64,000 nucleotides of DNA, from NCBI GenBank assembly GCA_020062665.1, contig JAGUVW010000011.1, forward strand, positions 124,001-188,000, given 5' to 3'. Source of the DNA: Pseudomonadales bacterium (GTDB lineage Bacteria; Pseudomonadota; Gammaproteobacteria; Pseudomonadales; Ketobacteraceae). Positions 51,299-62,760 of this stretch are shown here, piece by piece (the stretch's first letter is position 1; every line of letters starts with the position of its first letter). The translations under genes and the position numbers were made by a program. The notes below the pieces were generated by a model, which worked only from the letters and a program-made list of their open reading frames with translations, was not told the origin of the DNA and did no database searches.

Positions 51299-52144
51299 TC
51301 AGCCATCGAAAGCAGGGCTGAAGCGTTTGTGCTGCTGCAGCGGCATGCCGGTGCGCAGGGTGTCGATCAGCGCCAGATCCAGCTCGGCAATGGCCAGGCC
51401 GGGGCCGGTGTCGTGGCAGGCCAGCACCACGCCCCAGGGATCGACGATCATGGAATGGCCCCAGGTAGTGCGGCGGACGTTGTGTACACCACCCTGGCCG
51501 GGGGCGATCACAAAGCATTGGGTTTCAATCGCGCGGGCGCGCAGCAGGGTTTCCCAGTGCGCCTCGCCGGTGCGATGGGTGAATGCGGAGGGCACGGTGA
51601 TGATGCTGGCGCCTTCCCGCTGCAGCCAACCGAACAGTTCAGGGAAGCGCAGGTCGTAGCACACAGTAAGCCCCAGCCGGCCAAACGGCGTGTCGGTCAC
51701 CAGCGGCGCGTCGCCGGGTTCGATGCTGGCGGATTCGCGGTACTGGCCCTGGGCATCGCCCACCAAGACATCGAACAGGTGCAGCTTGTCGTAGCGGGCA
51801 TGCTGGCGGCCATCCGGCGCAAACAGGATGGAGGCAGCGCGCACCCGTTTGCCGTCCACCGTCGCACCGTCGCGGCGAATGCGCAGCGGAAGCGTGCCCG
51901 CCAGAATCCAGATACCCAGCTCCTGCGCCAGACGCGCCACAAAACCGGTGAAACGGCTGCTGCTGCGTTCTTCCTCGGCCCAGCGGTACAGATTGTCGCT
52001 GTCGAGCACCGCGAAATTTTCCGGCAACGCAGCAAAGGTGACGCCCTGGGCGGCGGCTTCACGCAGCAGTGCTTCTGCAGATGCCAGGTTGGCATCCACA
52101 TCAAAGGTACTGACCATCTGAATGGCGGCGGCTTTCAGTTTCAT
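51299..52144 (-). CDS. Nitrilase-fold amidohydrolase (Nit2/YafV group)
   Basis: This 281-residue carbon-nitrogen hydrolase has the triad Glu42 (LPENF), Lys119 (YDKLHLFD) and Cys161 (VCYDLRFPEL). The group includes omega-amidases and repair amidases for deaminated glutathione, which I consider the best match for a Nit1/Nit2-like protein of this size. Its start overlaps the yhdP stop by four bases. The yhdP-nitrilase-tldD order is widely conserved. Confidence 0.92.
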   Translation of the reverse strand: MKLKAAAIQMVSTFDVDANLASAEALLREAAAQGVTFAALPENFAVLDSDNLYRWAEEERSSSRFTGFVARLAQELGIWILAGTLPLRIRRDGATVDGKRVRAASILFAPDGRQHARYDKLHLFDVLVGDAQGQYRESASIEPGDAPLVTDTPFGRLGLTVCYDLRFPELFGWLQREGASIITVPSAFTHRTGEAHWETLLRARAIETQCFVIAPGQGGVHNVRRTTWGHSMIVDPWGVVLACHDTGPGLAIAELDLALIDTLRTGMPLQQHKRFSPAFDG

Positions 52145-55100
52145 GGTTCGGCCTTGACGGGTGGAGTGGGTGGCGGATTTTTCTTGTCGCCGGATATCAC
52201 GGTTTCACTCACCTTGTCGGGAATGATGTTGAAGGACTCCATCACCGTGACATTGGGTGCGTCGAAACTGCCTTTGACACTGTATTTGATGGTGGTGAGC
52301 TTGTCGAACTGGCTGCCCAGCACTTTTTCCACCGCCCACACGGCGGCGGCCGCTGGTACACCACCCACCACCGCTGCCGGCAGCACCAGATTGCGGGTCA
52401 CTGGCACGGTGACGTTCATCACCAGATCCATCTGGCTGGCGGGCAGGTCGATATTGCCTTGCGTTTGCAGGCGGATGGCGGGGCTTTCCAGCTGCAGCTC
52501 GCTCAGCCTGAGCACGCCATTGTTGATCTGGGCGCGTGCGCTGATTTCGTCGTACACCATGTCCTTCTCCTGCAGGTCCTTGAAGTTCAGCTGCAGGCGG
52601 CGCAGCAGGGTTTCAAAATTCAGGGCGCCCCAGAATTTGCCCACCACGCCGGATTTCACGTTGTAGAAGGAGCCGTCTTCCAGCTTCAGATCAATCTTGC
52701 CCTGGGTGCGTTTGACCGCGAATTCGAACGGTGCGCCGGGCCATTGCCAGTCCAGCTTGCCATTCATTTCCTTGCTGCCCATGGTGGGCTCGCTGCCCCA
52801 GCCGCGCATTACGTTGGCGATATCGTCAGAGCGAAAATCGCCCCACAACGCCGTGCTGCGCTCACCTTTCACATCGTTCCACAGCCCCCTGCCGGAGAAA
52901 TCCAGTCCACGCATGTTCACGTTCACATCCATCAGCTCGGCGCCATTGTCCCTCGGCCGCAGTTTCAGCGCCCAGCGGCCGAAGTCGTCTTCACCCAGCA
53001 GCAAATGCTCGATGGTGATGTCAGCAGCGGGTAGCGACAGCGGCGAAAAATCCACGGGCTGGAATGGCGGCTCGGGCTCGGGTTGCGGGGGTGTGACTGC
53101 AGTGGATGCCGCTTCCGTTTCCTCGGCATCGCCCGGCAGCATCACCCGCGTCAGCTGCACGATGACCGGCGCCGATTGCTGGGAAAAACGCGCGGGATTT
53201 TCGATGACATAGGCGGGCAGCTGTGCACTGCCCTGCAGGAAATCACCCTGCAGATCCAGCAGCCAGCCATCGGCCTGACGCCGCAATGCCAACTGCTGGC
53301 GGCCCAGGGAGCGCTCGCCCAGCACCAGATCGTTCACGCTCAGGCGGGATTGATCCAACAGCCCCAGACTGCTGGCCTGCAGATTTTCGCCGTGGCGGCT
53401 CGACGCAGCTTTGATGCGATTGAATACCGGCAACCATTCAGCGGTGGCGAACCGGGACAGCCTGCCCTGCACCACAAAATGATTCCCTCCCGGCAGCACG
53501 GCCTTTTCACCGCCCAGTGTCAGCACCCCTTTCTGCAGCCGGCCTTCGCGGGACTGGGTGGAAAGTTCGAACAGCTGGCCGTAACGCACCCCCAGCAGCG
53601 ACGGTGTGCGATCCAGCGACATCCACACCCGGAAATCCCCGCCGGCCTTGGCCGTCTTGCCGAACGGCGCCGGCAGATCCACGGCCGTTCCCTTCAGACT
53701 GGAGGTGATATTGAGGGAGGCATGCTTGTGGCGGCGGGCATCCCCCAGCGGCAATTCCATCTGCACCTGATAGGGCGCCTTGCCGGACAGCGGTTCCAAC
53801 ACCGACAGTTTCAGCCAGTTCTGCAGTGCCGGTACCGTCGCGGTTCCGTTCATGGACAGCGCAGTGACCTGGCCGCCCTGCTTGAACGGCGTGGTAGCGA
53901 TGGTGCCCGTAACAGACCCACCCAGCGCCTTGCCCGTCAGTGTCGACGCCGACAGCCCGTTGACCAGATCGAAATGCACCTGGGCCTCCAGCTCATCCAC
54001 CTGCAGGTTGCGGCTCTGCAGGCGGAACTGACCCTGCTGCAATGTCACATCCACGTTCGCGGCAGTCTTCTGCTCGCCGGCCGCCAGTGGCACGGTCAGA
54101 TCCAGCGTCACGCCCATGTCGCCCGCCAGCGCCATGTCCGCCACCGCATTGCCACTCATTTTCGCCAGCGGGGTTTTCTGCAAAATGGCAAAGCCGGTGT
54201 CGGCAGGGCCCTGGGTCTGCACCTTCACGTTGAGCACATGCTGGCTGCCGATGGGCACACGGGGTACATCCACGGTGCCGGATGCCAGGGTCTGGCCAAA
54301 GTATTCGCCCCGCGTCACCACCGCCTGCACGCCACCGCGATCGACGATCACGTCCGCGTCCGCCTTGCGCACCGGTTCTTCCCAATCCGGCAGAAAACGC
54401 AAATCCGCATCCTGCACGCTGAAGCCCAGCAGGATGCGCCGGTTGGGAATCTGGTTCGGGCCGAGATTGCCGTGCACCACGATATCGCCGCGCACCAGCT
54501 TGCCCGCCAGAATCGCGTCATCCAGCCAGGCCAGCAATTTCGGTGGAATGACACCGGCGGGCAGATAGCGGGATTTTTCGCTGGCCTTCACATCCCGCAA
54601 CGTGGACTGCAACTGCATGAAGGGTGGCAGGGATTTGTCGAACGGCAGTTGCAGGGAAAACTGCGTGGCGGTACGCACGTCATCAGTATTCAGGTGCAGC
54701 GGCGCCGACTGCACCAGAAAGCCATCTTCCTGCTTCGTCAGTGTCAGCGCGCCGGCCATGTGCTTGAACACCAGCGTGTCGCGGAACAGCCAGGGATAGT
54801 TCAGCTCCAGATAATCATCGCTCAACTGCACCAGATACTGATCGTCGCGAGCCCAGATATCCAGGTCCAGGTCGCGGAAGCCGGGATACTTTTCCCAGGC
54901 ACGGGAATTGAACTGCTCCAGGCGCGCCGCCAACCGCAGATCCTGCAGGAAGTTGTCCTTGTGCAGCATGAACAGCGACAGACGCTGCAGCTTGCCCGCC
55001 GGACGCAACGCCTTCAAGGTATCGTAGAGCTTGCCTTCGGCGGGCTGTGACGACAGAAAATAATTCAGCCAGGGCGTGATGTCGGCGTCGTCGAGCGCCA

Positions 55101-56154
55101 GGCCATAACGGGTGCCATCGTCGGTGGGCGTTGCGGACAGGCTGAGCACGCTGGGCTGCCAGTTGAAGCGCGGCGTCACCATGCTGAAATCCTCGATGCC
55201 CGCCTGCCAGCCGCCGTCATCGAGCCGTTGCCAGCGCGCCACACCGGACAGCCGCTTGATCAACGGCGGCTGGATTTCGTTGTCGCTGTGCAGATTGAAT
55301 TCGTTGATGACAAACCGGGTGGTGAAATCTTCAATCACGCCGCGCTTCAGTCGCAGCCAGATTTCATTGCCGCCTCGCAGGCTCGCCAGCTCCAGCTTTT
55401 TGAAATGACGGTTGTCCGGCGGAATCCACGGCAACCAATCCGCGTAGGCGGTATCCAGATAGACCTCACCGGTAACGGAGTTGGTCTCGAGAAAACTGCC
55501 ACGCAATTTGGCACGCAACTGAAAGGCCAGTTGGGTGGGTCCCTGCAACACCACGTCACCCGCCAGAAAACGGGTCACACGGCCCGCCTCGGCCTGCAGG
55601 CTCTTGACGTTGAGCACCACGGGCATGTCATACCAGCCCTTCACCACCACCCGGCTGTCTGTCACCTGCATCCGCGGTTGCGCCGACAGCAGATCCGCAA
55701 TGTCATTCGCCTTCATGCCACTGTCGCTGCGGGCTGGATTGGCCAGCGCCAGTCCTTCGATGCTCATGTGGGATTCGTATTGCACCAGCGTCAGAATGGC
55801 GCCATCCAGGCTCAGGCGTACCCGGGGTTGCCAATGCAGCAGCGACGGCAGCAACAGGATCTCCAGATCCAGGCTGCGCGCCACGATGGCAGGCGGCACA
55901 TCAGCGCCTTGCCCCAGATGGAAATTGCGCAAACGAAAACGCGGTGCCAAACCTTTCCAGCTGCCCTGCAGATCGTCGAAGCCGATGACCCGGCCCGTCT
56001 GCTGCGACAGATACTCCGCCACCTGGGGCTGCATCTCGTGAATGCCGGACACGAACTGGCGCGCCACCCCCACCAGCACGGCGATCACCACCAGCAGAAC
56101 CACGGCCACGCCGATCAATATACGCAGCAGATGGCCGGCAACACGCTTCACCAC
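52141..56154 (-). CDS. yhdP: YhdP, AsmA-like phospholipid transport protein
   Basis: This 1337-residue protein has one N-terminal membrane helix (about 10-32) and a very long periplasmic beta-rich body of the AsmA/DUF3971 type, with the AsmA2-like C-terminal region LKLEDGSFYNVKSGVVGKFWG. YhdP, TamB and YdbH carry phospholipids to the outer membrane in E. coli. Its length matches YhdP. It lies between rng (12 bases upstream) and the nitrilase gene. The frame is uninterrupted. Confidence 0.95.
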   Translation of the reverse strand: MVKRVAGHLLRILIGVAVVLLVVIAVLVGVARQFVSGIHEMQPQVAEYLSQQTGRVIGFDDLQGSWKGLAPRFRLRNFHLGQGADVPPAIVARSLDLEILLLPSLLHWQPRVRLSLDGAILTLVQYESHMSIEGLALANPARSDSGMKANDIADLLSAQPRMQVTDSRVVVKGWYDMPVVLNVKSLQAEAGRVTRFLAGDVVLQGPTQLAFQLRAKLRGSFLETNSVTGEVYLDTAYADWLPWIPPDNRHFKKLELASLRGGNEIWLRLKRGVIEDFTTRFVINEFNLHSDNEIQPPLIKRLSGVARWQRLDDGGWQAGIEDFSMVTPRFNWQPSVLSLSATPTDDGTRYGLALDDADITPWLNYFLSSQPAEGKLYDTLKALRPAGKLQRLSLFMLHKDNFLQDLRLAARLEQFNSRAWEKYPGFRDLDLDIWARDDQYLVQLSDDYLELNYPWLFRDTLVFKHMAGALTLTKQEDGFLVQSAPLHLNTDDVRTATQFSLQLPFDKSLPPFMQLQSTLRDVKASEKSRYLPAGVIPPKLLAWLDDAILAGKLVRGDIVVHGNLGPNQIPNRRILLGFSVQDADLRFLPDWEEPVRKADADVIVDRGGVQAVVTRGEYFGQTLASGTVDVPRVPIGSQHVLNVKVQTQGPADTGFAILQKTPLAKMSGNAVADMALAGDMGVTLDLTVPLAAGEQKTAANVDVTLQQGQFRLQSRNLQVDELEAQVHFDLVNGLSASTLTGKALGGSVTGTIATTPFKQGGQVTALSMNGTATVPALQNWLKLSVLEPLSGKAPYQVQMELPLGDARRHKHASLNITSSLKGTAVDLPAPFGKTAKAGGDFRVWMSLDRTPSLLGVRYGQLFELSTQSREGRLQKGVLTLGGEKAVLPGGNHFVVQGRLSRFATAEWLPVFNRIKAASSRHGENLQASSLGLLDQSRLSVNDLVLGERSLGRQQLALRRQADGWLLDLQGDFLQGSAQLPAYVIENPARFSQQSAPVIVQLTRVMLPGDAEETEAASTAVTPPQPEPEPPFQPVDFSPLSLPAADITIEHLLLGEDDFGRWALKLRPRDNGAELMDVNVNMRGLDFSGRGLWNDVKGERSTALWGDFRSDDIANVMRGWGSEPTMGSKEMNGKLDWQWPGAPFEFAVKRTQGKIDLKLEDGSFYNVKSGVVGKFWGALNFETLLRRLQLNFKDLQEKDMVYDEISARAQINNGVLRLSELQLESPAIRLQTQGNIDLPASQMDLVMNVTVPVTRNLVLPAAVVGGVPAAAAVWAVEKVLGSQFDKLTTIKYSVKGSFDAPNVTVMESFNIIPDKVSETVISGDKKNPPPTPPVKAEP

Positions 56155-56166
56155 GGCGACCTTCCC

Positions 56167-57651
56167 TTACATGAGCACCACATCGAACTGCTCCTGGGAA
56201 TAGAGCGCTTCCACCTGGAATCGAATCGTCTTGCGGATGAACAGCTCCAGATCGGACACGTTGGCGGATTCCTCGTCCAGCAGCCGGTCCACCACCGCCT
56301 GGGACGCAATCACCAGGAATCCCTCGGCCTCGTAAGCGCGATACTGGCGCAGGATCTCGCGGAAGATTTCGTAGCAGATGGTATCCGGCGTCTTCACGAT
56401 GCCGCGACCGGAACAGGTGGGGCACTCCTCGCACAGCACTCGCGCCAGGCTTTCCCGCGTGCGCTTGCGCGTCATTTCCACCAGGCCCAGTTCCGACACT
56501 TGCGTGATCTTGGTCTTGGCGTGATCCCGCTCCAGCGCTTTCTCGAAAATCCGCAGCACCTGACGCTTGTGCTCGGAATCTTCCATGTCGATGAAGTCGA
56601 TGATGATGATGCCGCCCAGATTGCGCAGACGCAGCTGCCGCGCGATGGCCTGGGTGGCTTCCAGATTGGTTTTGAAAATGGTTTCTTCCAGATTGCGATG
56701 GCCCACAAACGCGCCAGTGTTGACGTCGATGGTGGCCATGGCTTCGGTCTGGTCGATGATGATGTGGCCGCCGCTCTTGAGTTGCACCTGTCGCGCCAGC
56801 GCCTTCTGGATTTCCTGCTCGACGCTGTACAGATCGAAGATGGGACGCTCGCCAGGATAGTGCTCGATCAGCGGCTCGATGTCGGGAATGTACTCGCGCA
56901 CAAACTCGAGCATCTTGCCGTGATTTTCCCGCGAATCGATGCGCACCTTCTCCACGCCGGGGCGAATTTCGTCACGCAGGGTGCGCAGAGCCAGGGGCAG
57001 GTCGCGGTGAATCAGCGTCACCGGATTGGATTTGAAAATCCGCTCGCTGATGGAGCGCCACAGCCGGCACAGATAGTCCACGTCGCGGCGCAGGGACGCC
57101 TCGTCGGCGCCTTCCGCTGCCGTGCGCAGGATGAAGCCTTTCTTGGGAATGTCGTCGCGCTCGCCGGTGATCCTGTCCATGATGCTGCGCAGGCGTTCCC
57201 GCTCGGCCGGATCCTCGATGCGCTGGGACACGCCGATATGCTCGGTGTTGGGCATGTACACCAGATAGCGGGAGGGAATCGACAGATGGGTGGTCAGCCG
57301 CGCGCCCTTGGTGCCGATCATGTCCTTGGTGATCTGGACGACGATGGGCTGGCCCTCGGCCACCAGTTCGGAAATGCTCGGCGTGCCAGGCGCCTCGCCG
57401 CTGGCGGGATCGTCACTGCGATCGGCCTGCACGATGTCACGGGCATGAAGGAACGCCGCCCGCTCCAGGCCGATATCCACAAACGCCGCCTGCATCCCCG
57501 GCAGCACCCGGGCCACCTTGCCCTTGTAGATGCTGCCCACCAGTCCGCGCTTGGCGGTGCGCTCCAGAAACAGTTCCTGCACCACCCCGTTTTCCACCAC
57601 GGCGACCCGGGTTTCCATCGGGGTGACGTTGATCAGTATTTCTTCACTCAT
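56167..57651 (-). CDS. rng: RNase G
   Basis: This 494-residue endoribonuclease processes the 16S rRNA 5' end and some mRNAs. It has an N-terminal S1 domain (KGKVARVLPGMQAAFVDIG), a DNase I-like catalytic part (VDVNTG...IDFIDMED with the metal aspartates) and a zinc-link CEECPTC near residue 414. The RNase E C-terminal scaffold is absent, which separates it from rne. ATG 57651 (MSEEILINVTPMETRVAVVENG) matches the family. maf lies seven bases upstream. Confidence 0.96.
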   Translation of the reverse strand: MSEEILINVTPMETRVAVVENGVVQELFLERTAKRGLVGSIYKGKVARVLPGMQAAFVDIGLERAAFLHARDIVQADRSDDPASGEAPGTPSISELVAEGQPIVVQITKDMIGTKGARLTTHLSIPSRYLVYMPNTEHIGVSQRIEDPAERERLRSIMDRITGERDDIPKKGFILRTAAEGADEASLRRDVDYLCRLWRSISERIFKSNPVTLIHRDLPLALRTLRDEIRPGVEKVRIDSRENHGKMLEFVREYIPDIEPLIEHYPGERPIFDLYSVEQEIQKALARQVQLKSGGHIIIDQTEAMATIDVNTGAFVGHRNLEETIFKTNLEATQAIARQLRLRNLGGIIIIDFIDMEDSEHKRQVLRIFEKALERDHAKTKITQVSELGLVEMTRKRTRESLARVLCEECPTCSGRGIVKTPDTICYEIFREILRQYRAYEAEGFLVIASQAVVDRLLDEESANVSDLELFIRKTIRFQVEALYSQEQFDVVLM

Positions 57652-57658
57652 CCTGACA

Positions 57659-58249
57659 CTACTCCGCTGGCTGCCACACGGGCACACCGGCTTGCTGTAA
57701 TAACTGGGCCGTCTCGAACAAGGGTAGCCCCACCACGCCGGTGTAGCTGCCTTCGATACGGGCCACGAAAATCGCGCCAAAGCCCTGGATGCCATAGGCG
57801 CCGGCCTTGTCGGCGGGTTCACCGCTGTTCCAGTAGGCCTCGGCCTCACGCGCGCTCAGGGGGCGAAAGGTGACATCCGTTATGGAATGAGACACCAGCA
57901 CACCGGCATCGGTTGCCAGCGCGATGCCGGTGATGACCTGATGGGTATGGCCGCCCATGCGCAGCAGCATGGCAATGGCATCGTCACGGTCCCGGGGCTT
58001 GCCCAGGATCTCGCCGTGCAGTACACCGGCTGTGTCCGCTCCCAGCACCACCGGGCTGCGCACGCCTCGGCCTTCCAGCTGTTCCAGCCCGGCCTGGGCC
58101 TTTTCCGCCGCCAGCCGCAGCACGTATTCCAGCGGTTCTTCACCGGGGCGCCAGCGCTCATCCACCGCCGTCTTCACCACGTCGAACCGCACCCCGATCT
58201 GGGTCAGCAGCTCTCGGCGACGGGGTGAACCGGATGCCAGGTACAACAT
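57659..58249 (-). CDS. maf: Maf-family nucleotide pyrophosphatase
   Basis: This 196-residue cytosolic enzyme hydrolyses dTTP/UTP or related nucleotides as a house-cleaning activity. The family segments LASGSPRRRELL, GADTAGVLHGEILGKP and ADKAGAYGIQGFGA are present. Its place beside mreD matches E. coli yhdE rather than yceF. mreD lies 12 bases upstream. Confidence 0.94.
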   Translation of the reverse strand: MLYLASGSPRRRELLTQIGVRFDVVKTAVDERWRPGEEPLEYVLRLAAEKAQAGLEQLEGRGVRSPVVLGADTAGVLHGEILGKPRDRDDAIAMLLRMGGHTHQVITGIALATDAGVLVSHSITDVTFRPLSAREAEAYWNSGEPADKAGAYGIQGFGAIFVARIEGSYTGVVGLPLFETAQLLQQAGVPVWQPAE

Positions 58250-58261
58250 GGGAATCTCCTT

Positions 58262-58744
58262 TTAGCGGCGCCGGCCGTTCACCAGATCCAGCAACAATAC
58301 CACCCAGGGCCACATCAACGCCGACACCAGCGCCGGCACCCAGTACATGGGCGTGGACACGCCGGTATACACCGCCCGCATGATCATCAGCTTGACCAGC
58401 ATGTAGATGCCCACCAGCACCAGGACAGAGAGGCATTGCTGCCACAGGGGGAACACCCGGATGCGCATGTGCAGCACATAGGTGGTATAGGCAATCACCG
58501 CCAGCGCCAGGGCATTGTGCCCCAGCGTATTGTTCACCAGCACGTCCAGCATCAGGCCGGTAAACCAGGCCGCCACTACGCCAAAGCGGTGGGGCTGGGC
58601 GATCACCCAGTAAATCACCACCAGGGCCACCCAGGCCGGACGCCAGTGCACCAGCCACTCCGGCAGCGGCACGATCGCCAGCACATAGGCCACCACCAGC
58701 GAAAAAATCACCGTTCCCCAGCTGGCGGATGCACTACTGACCAT
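58262..58744 (-). CDS. mreD: MreD, rod-shape protein
   Basis: This 160-residue membrane protein has five predicted helices and belongs to the MreD family of elongasome components. The start ATG 58744 overlaps the mreC end by 11 bases. The FTGLMLDVLVNNTLGHNALAL segment is conserved in MreD. Its order in the mreB-C-D cluster is normal. Confidence 0.93.
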   Translation of the reverse strand: MVSSASASWGTVIFSLVVAYVLAIVPLPEWLVHWRPAWVALVVIYWVIAQPHRFGVVAAWFTGLMLDVLVNNTLGHNALALAVIAYTTYVLHMRIRVFPLWQQCLSVLVLVGIYMLVKLMIMRAVYTGVSTPMYWVPALVSALMWPWVVLLLDLVNGRRR

Positions 58745-59570
58745 TGTCTGCCTCCTGGGAAAACACCAACAACACATGGCGGGAACGATCCAGATTCGCC
58801 ATGGGCTGGGCCTGAACCGTGGCGAACGGCAAACCGGGATCGTGCTGCACCAGCGTCACCACTCCCACCGGATAGCCCTTGGGGAAGCGCCCCCCCAGGC
58901 CGGAACTGACCAGCAGATCCCCCTGCACAATATCCGCCGTGGCCGGTACGTGCAGCAGCCGCAGCATGTCCAGCTTGCCCGATCCCACCGCGATGGCCCG
59001 CACCCCGTTGCGGTTCACGTGCACCGGTACCCCGTGGGTGGCATCGGTAATCAGCAGCACCCGGCTGGTGAGCGCACCCACCTCCACCACCTGACCCATC
59101 AGGCCTTCTGCATCCAGCACCGCCTGGCCTTCGTACACACCGTCCTGGCTGCCCTTGTTGACGATGGCTTCGTGGCGGTAGGGATCGGGATCGACGCCGA
59201 TGATCTCGCCAATCAGCACCTGATCATCGAGCATGTCCGAGGCGTTCATCAGTTCTTTCAGGCGCGTGTTTTCCGCCACGGTGGATGCCAGTTTCTGCAC
59301 CCGGCGCTTGAGCACCAGCACTTCCGACTGCAGGCGGGCGTTCTCTTCCTCCAGCGACGCGCGGCTGCGCACCGTATCGCTGGACCATTCGGCAATCTGG
59401 CCGGGAATGTTGGCAATGTACTGGATGGGCGCGGTAACCACGGACAAGGCATAGCGCACCGGCTGGAGGTAATCGAAGCGGTGATCCACGAAAATCAGGG
59501 CAAAGGAGATGGCCGTCACCAGCACCAGACGGGCGCGATTGGCGGTATTCTGTCCAAAGATGGGTTTTAT
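58734..59570 (-). CDS. mreC: MreC, rod-shape protein, with apparent ATA start
   Basis: This membrane-anchored periplasmic protein has one helix (about 15-35), a coiled-coil (about 75-110; EEENARLQSEV) and two beta-barrel domains. It joins MreB to the cell-wall machinery. The family N-terminus I-K-P-I-F appears at 59570, but its first codon is ATA and the codons before it are not starts. A strong GGGGAGG lies five to eight bases before the ATA. The first standard start in frame is GTG 59525, which would delete 15 residues before the membrane helix and has no good ribosome site. With the ATA start the protein has 278 residues. A sequencing error is possible. Confidence 0.85.
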   Translation of the reverse strand: MKPIFGQNTANRARLVLVTAISFALIFVDHRFDYLQPVRYALSVVTAPIQYIANIPGQIAEWSSDTVRSRASLEEENARLQSEVLVLKRRVQKLASTVAENTRLKELMNASDMLDDQVLIGEIIGVDPDPYRHEAIVNKGSQDGVYEGQAVLDAEGLMGQVVEVGALTSRVLLITDATHGVPVHVNRNGVRAIAVGSGKLDMLRLLHVPATADIVQGDLLVSSGLGGRFPKGYPVGVVTLVQHDPGLPFATVQAQPMANLDRSRHVLLVFSQEADNGQ

Positions 59571-59683
59571 GGCGGCCCCTCCCCTGCAAAGCGGCTGGAT
59601 TCAAAACCGGCTGGCCCGATAACGCGAAAGCCGGCCTCTGTTGCGCGCAGTGCCGGCTCTCGTCACGGGATGAAACGGGTGGA

Positions 59684-61251
<1,568 letters not shown>

Positions 61252-61293
61252 AGTTTATTGAATAAACGCCCAATCAAGCGATGAATTCCCCTC

Positions 61294-62748
61294 ATGCATG
61301 ACAAGACTCTGAAACAGCTGGCGGACGCGCTGGCAGCCCGGCAGATTTCCAGCGTGGAACTGACCGGCCTCTATCTGGATCGCATCAAACGCTTCGATCC
61401 GCAACTGAACAGTTTCATCACGGTGACGGAATCGCAGGCGCTGGCCCAGGCTGCCGCTGCCGATGCCGCGCGCGCTGCTGGCAAGGCTGTTGCGCTCACC
61501 GGCGTACCCATCGCCCACAAGGACATCTTCTGCACCCAGGGCGTGAAGACTTCCTGCGCATCGAAGATGCTGGACAACTTCATCGCGCCCTACAACGCCA
61601 CCGTGGTGGAAAAGATGAACGCCGCTGGTCTGGTGATGCTGGGCAAAACCAATATGGACGAGTTCGCCATGGGTTCGTCCAACGAGTCGAGCTTTTACGG
61701 GCCGGTGAAGAATCCCTGGAACACCGCGTTTGTGCCGGGCGGTTCCTCCGGCGGTTCGGCGGCAGCTGTTGCGGCGCGTCTGGCCCCCGCTGCCACCGGC
61801 ACCGACACCGGCGGTTCCATCCGCCAACCCGCCAGCCTGTGCGGCATCACCGGTTTGAAACCCACCTACGGCCGCGTATCGCGCTGGGGCATGATCGCGT
61901 TTGCGTCGTCGCTGGATCAGGGCGGCCCCATGGCCCAGACCGCCGAAGACGCCGCCCTGCTGTTGAATGTGATGGCCGGTTTCGATCCGAAGGATTCCAC
62001 CAGCACCCATATCGATGTGCCGGACTACACCGCTACCTTGAATGATTCCATCGAAGGCTTGCGCATCGGTCTGCCGAAGGAGTTCTTTGGCGAAGGCCTG
62101 GATGCGGACGTGGAACAGTGCGTGCGCGATGCCATCCGCGAATATGAAAAGCTGGGCGCCAAGGTGGTGGAGATTTCCCTGCCCAATACCCATCTGTCGA
62201 TTCCCGCCTATTACGTGGTGGCGCCGGCGGAAGCATCCTCGAATCTGTCCCGCTTCGACGGCGTGCGTTTCGGTTACCGCTGCAACGATCCCGAGAATCT
62301 GGAAGCCCTGTACAAGCGCAGTCGCGGCGAAGGTTTCGGCGAGGAAGTGAAGCGGCGGATTCTGATCGGCACCTATGCACTGTCTGCCGGCTATTACGAT
62401 GCTTATTACCTGAAAGCGCAGAAGGTGCGGCGCCTGATCAAGAATGATTTCGACGCGGCCTTTGCCAATGTCGACGTGATCATGGGGCCGACGGCGCCCC
62501 ATGCCGGCTTCAAGCTGGGCGAGAAGGCCGCGAATCCGGTGGCCCTGTATCTGTCAGACATCTACACCATCGCGGTGAACATGGCGGGCTTGCCAGGGCT
62601 GTCGCTGCCGGCAGGCCAGAGCAACGGTTTGCCGGTTGGATTGCAGATCATCGGCAAGCACTTTGCTGAAGCGCGCCTGCTGAATGTGGCGCACCGTTTC
62701 CAGCAAGCCACCGACTGGCACCTTCAGATTCCAGCAGCGTTCGCGTAA
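61294..62748 (+). CDS. gatA: GatA, amidotransferase subunit A
   Basis: This 484-residue amidase frees ammonia from glutamine for tRNA amidation. The Ser-cisSer-Lys triad is Lys76 (IAHKDIF), Ser151 (PGGSSGGS) and Ser175 (TGGSIRQPA). It is full length. gatB follows after 12 bases. The presence of GatCAB suggests that Gln-tRNA and/or Asn-tRNA is made by amidation here. Confidence 0.97.
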   Translation: MHDKTLKQLADALAARQISSVELTGLYLDRIKRFDPQLNSFITVTESQALAQAAAADAARAAGKAVALTGVPIAHKDIFCTQGVKTSCASKMLDNFIAPYNATVVEKMNAAGLVMLGKTNMDEFAMGSSNESSFYGPVKNPWNTAFVPGGSSGGSAAAVAARLAPAATGTDTGGSIRQPASLCGITGLKPTYGRVSRWGMIAFASSLDQGGPMAQTAEDAALLLNVMAGFDPKDSTSTHIDVPDYTATLNDSIEGLRIGLPKEFFGEGLDADVEQCVRDAIREYEKLGAKVVEISLPNTHLSIPAYYVVAPAEASSNLSRFDGVRFGYRCNDPENLEALYKRSRGEGFGEEVKRRILIGTYALSAGYYDAYYLKAQKVRRLIKNDFDAAFANVDVIMGPTAPHAGFKLGEKAANPVALYLSDIYTIAVNMAGLPGLSLPAGQSNGLPVGLQIIGKHFAEARLLNVAHRFQQATDWHLQIPAAFA

Positions 62749-62760
62749 GAGGTATCGACC

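Noticed and set aside
55228-57873. Long open frame of 881 codons on the plus strand
   Set aside because: It is antisense to yhdP and rng, with a composition like other antisense frames and no recognisable domain.
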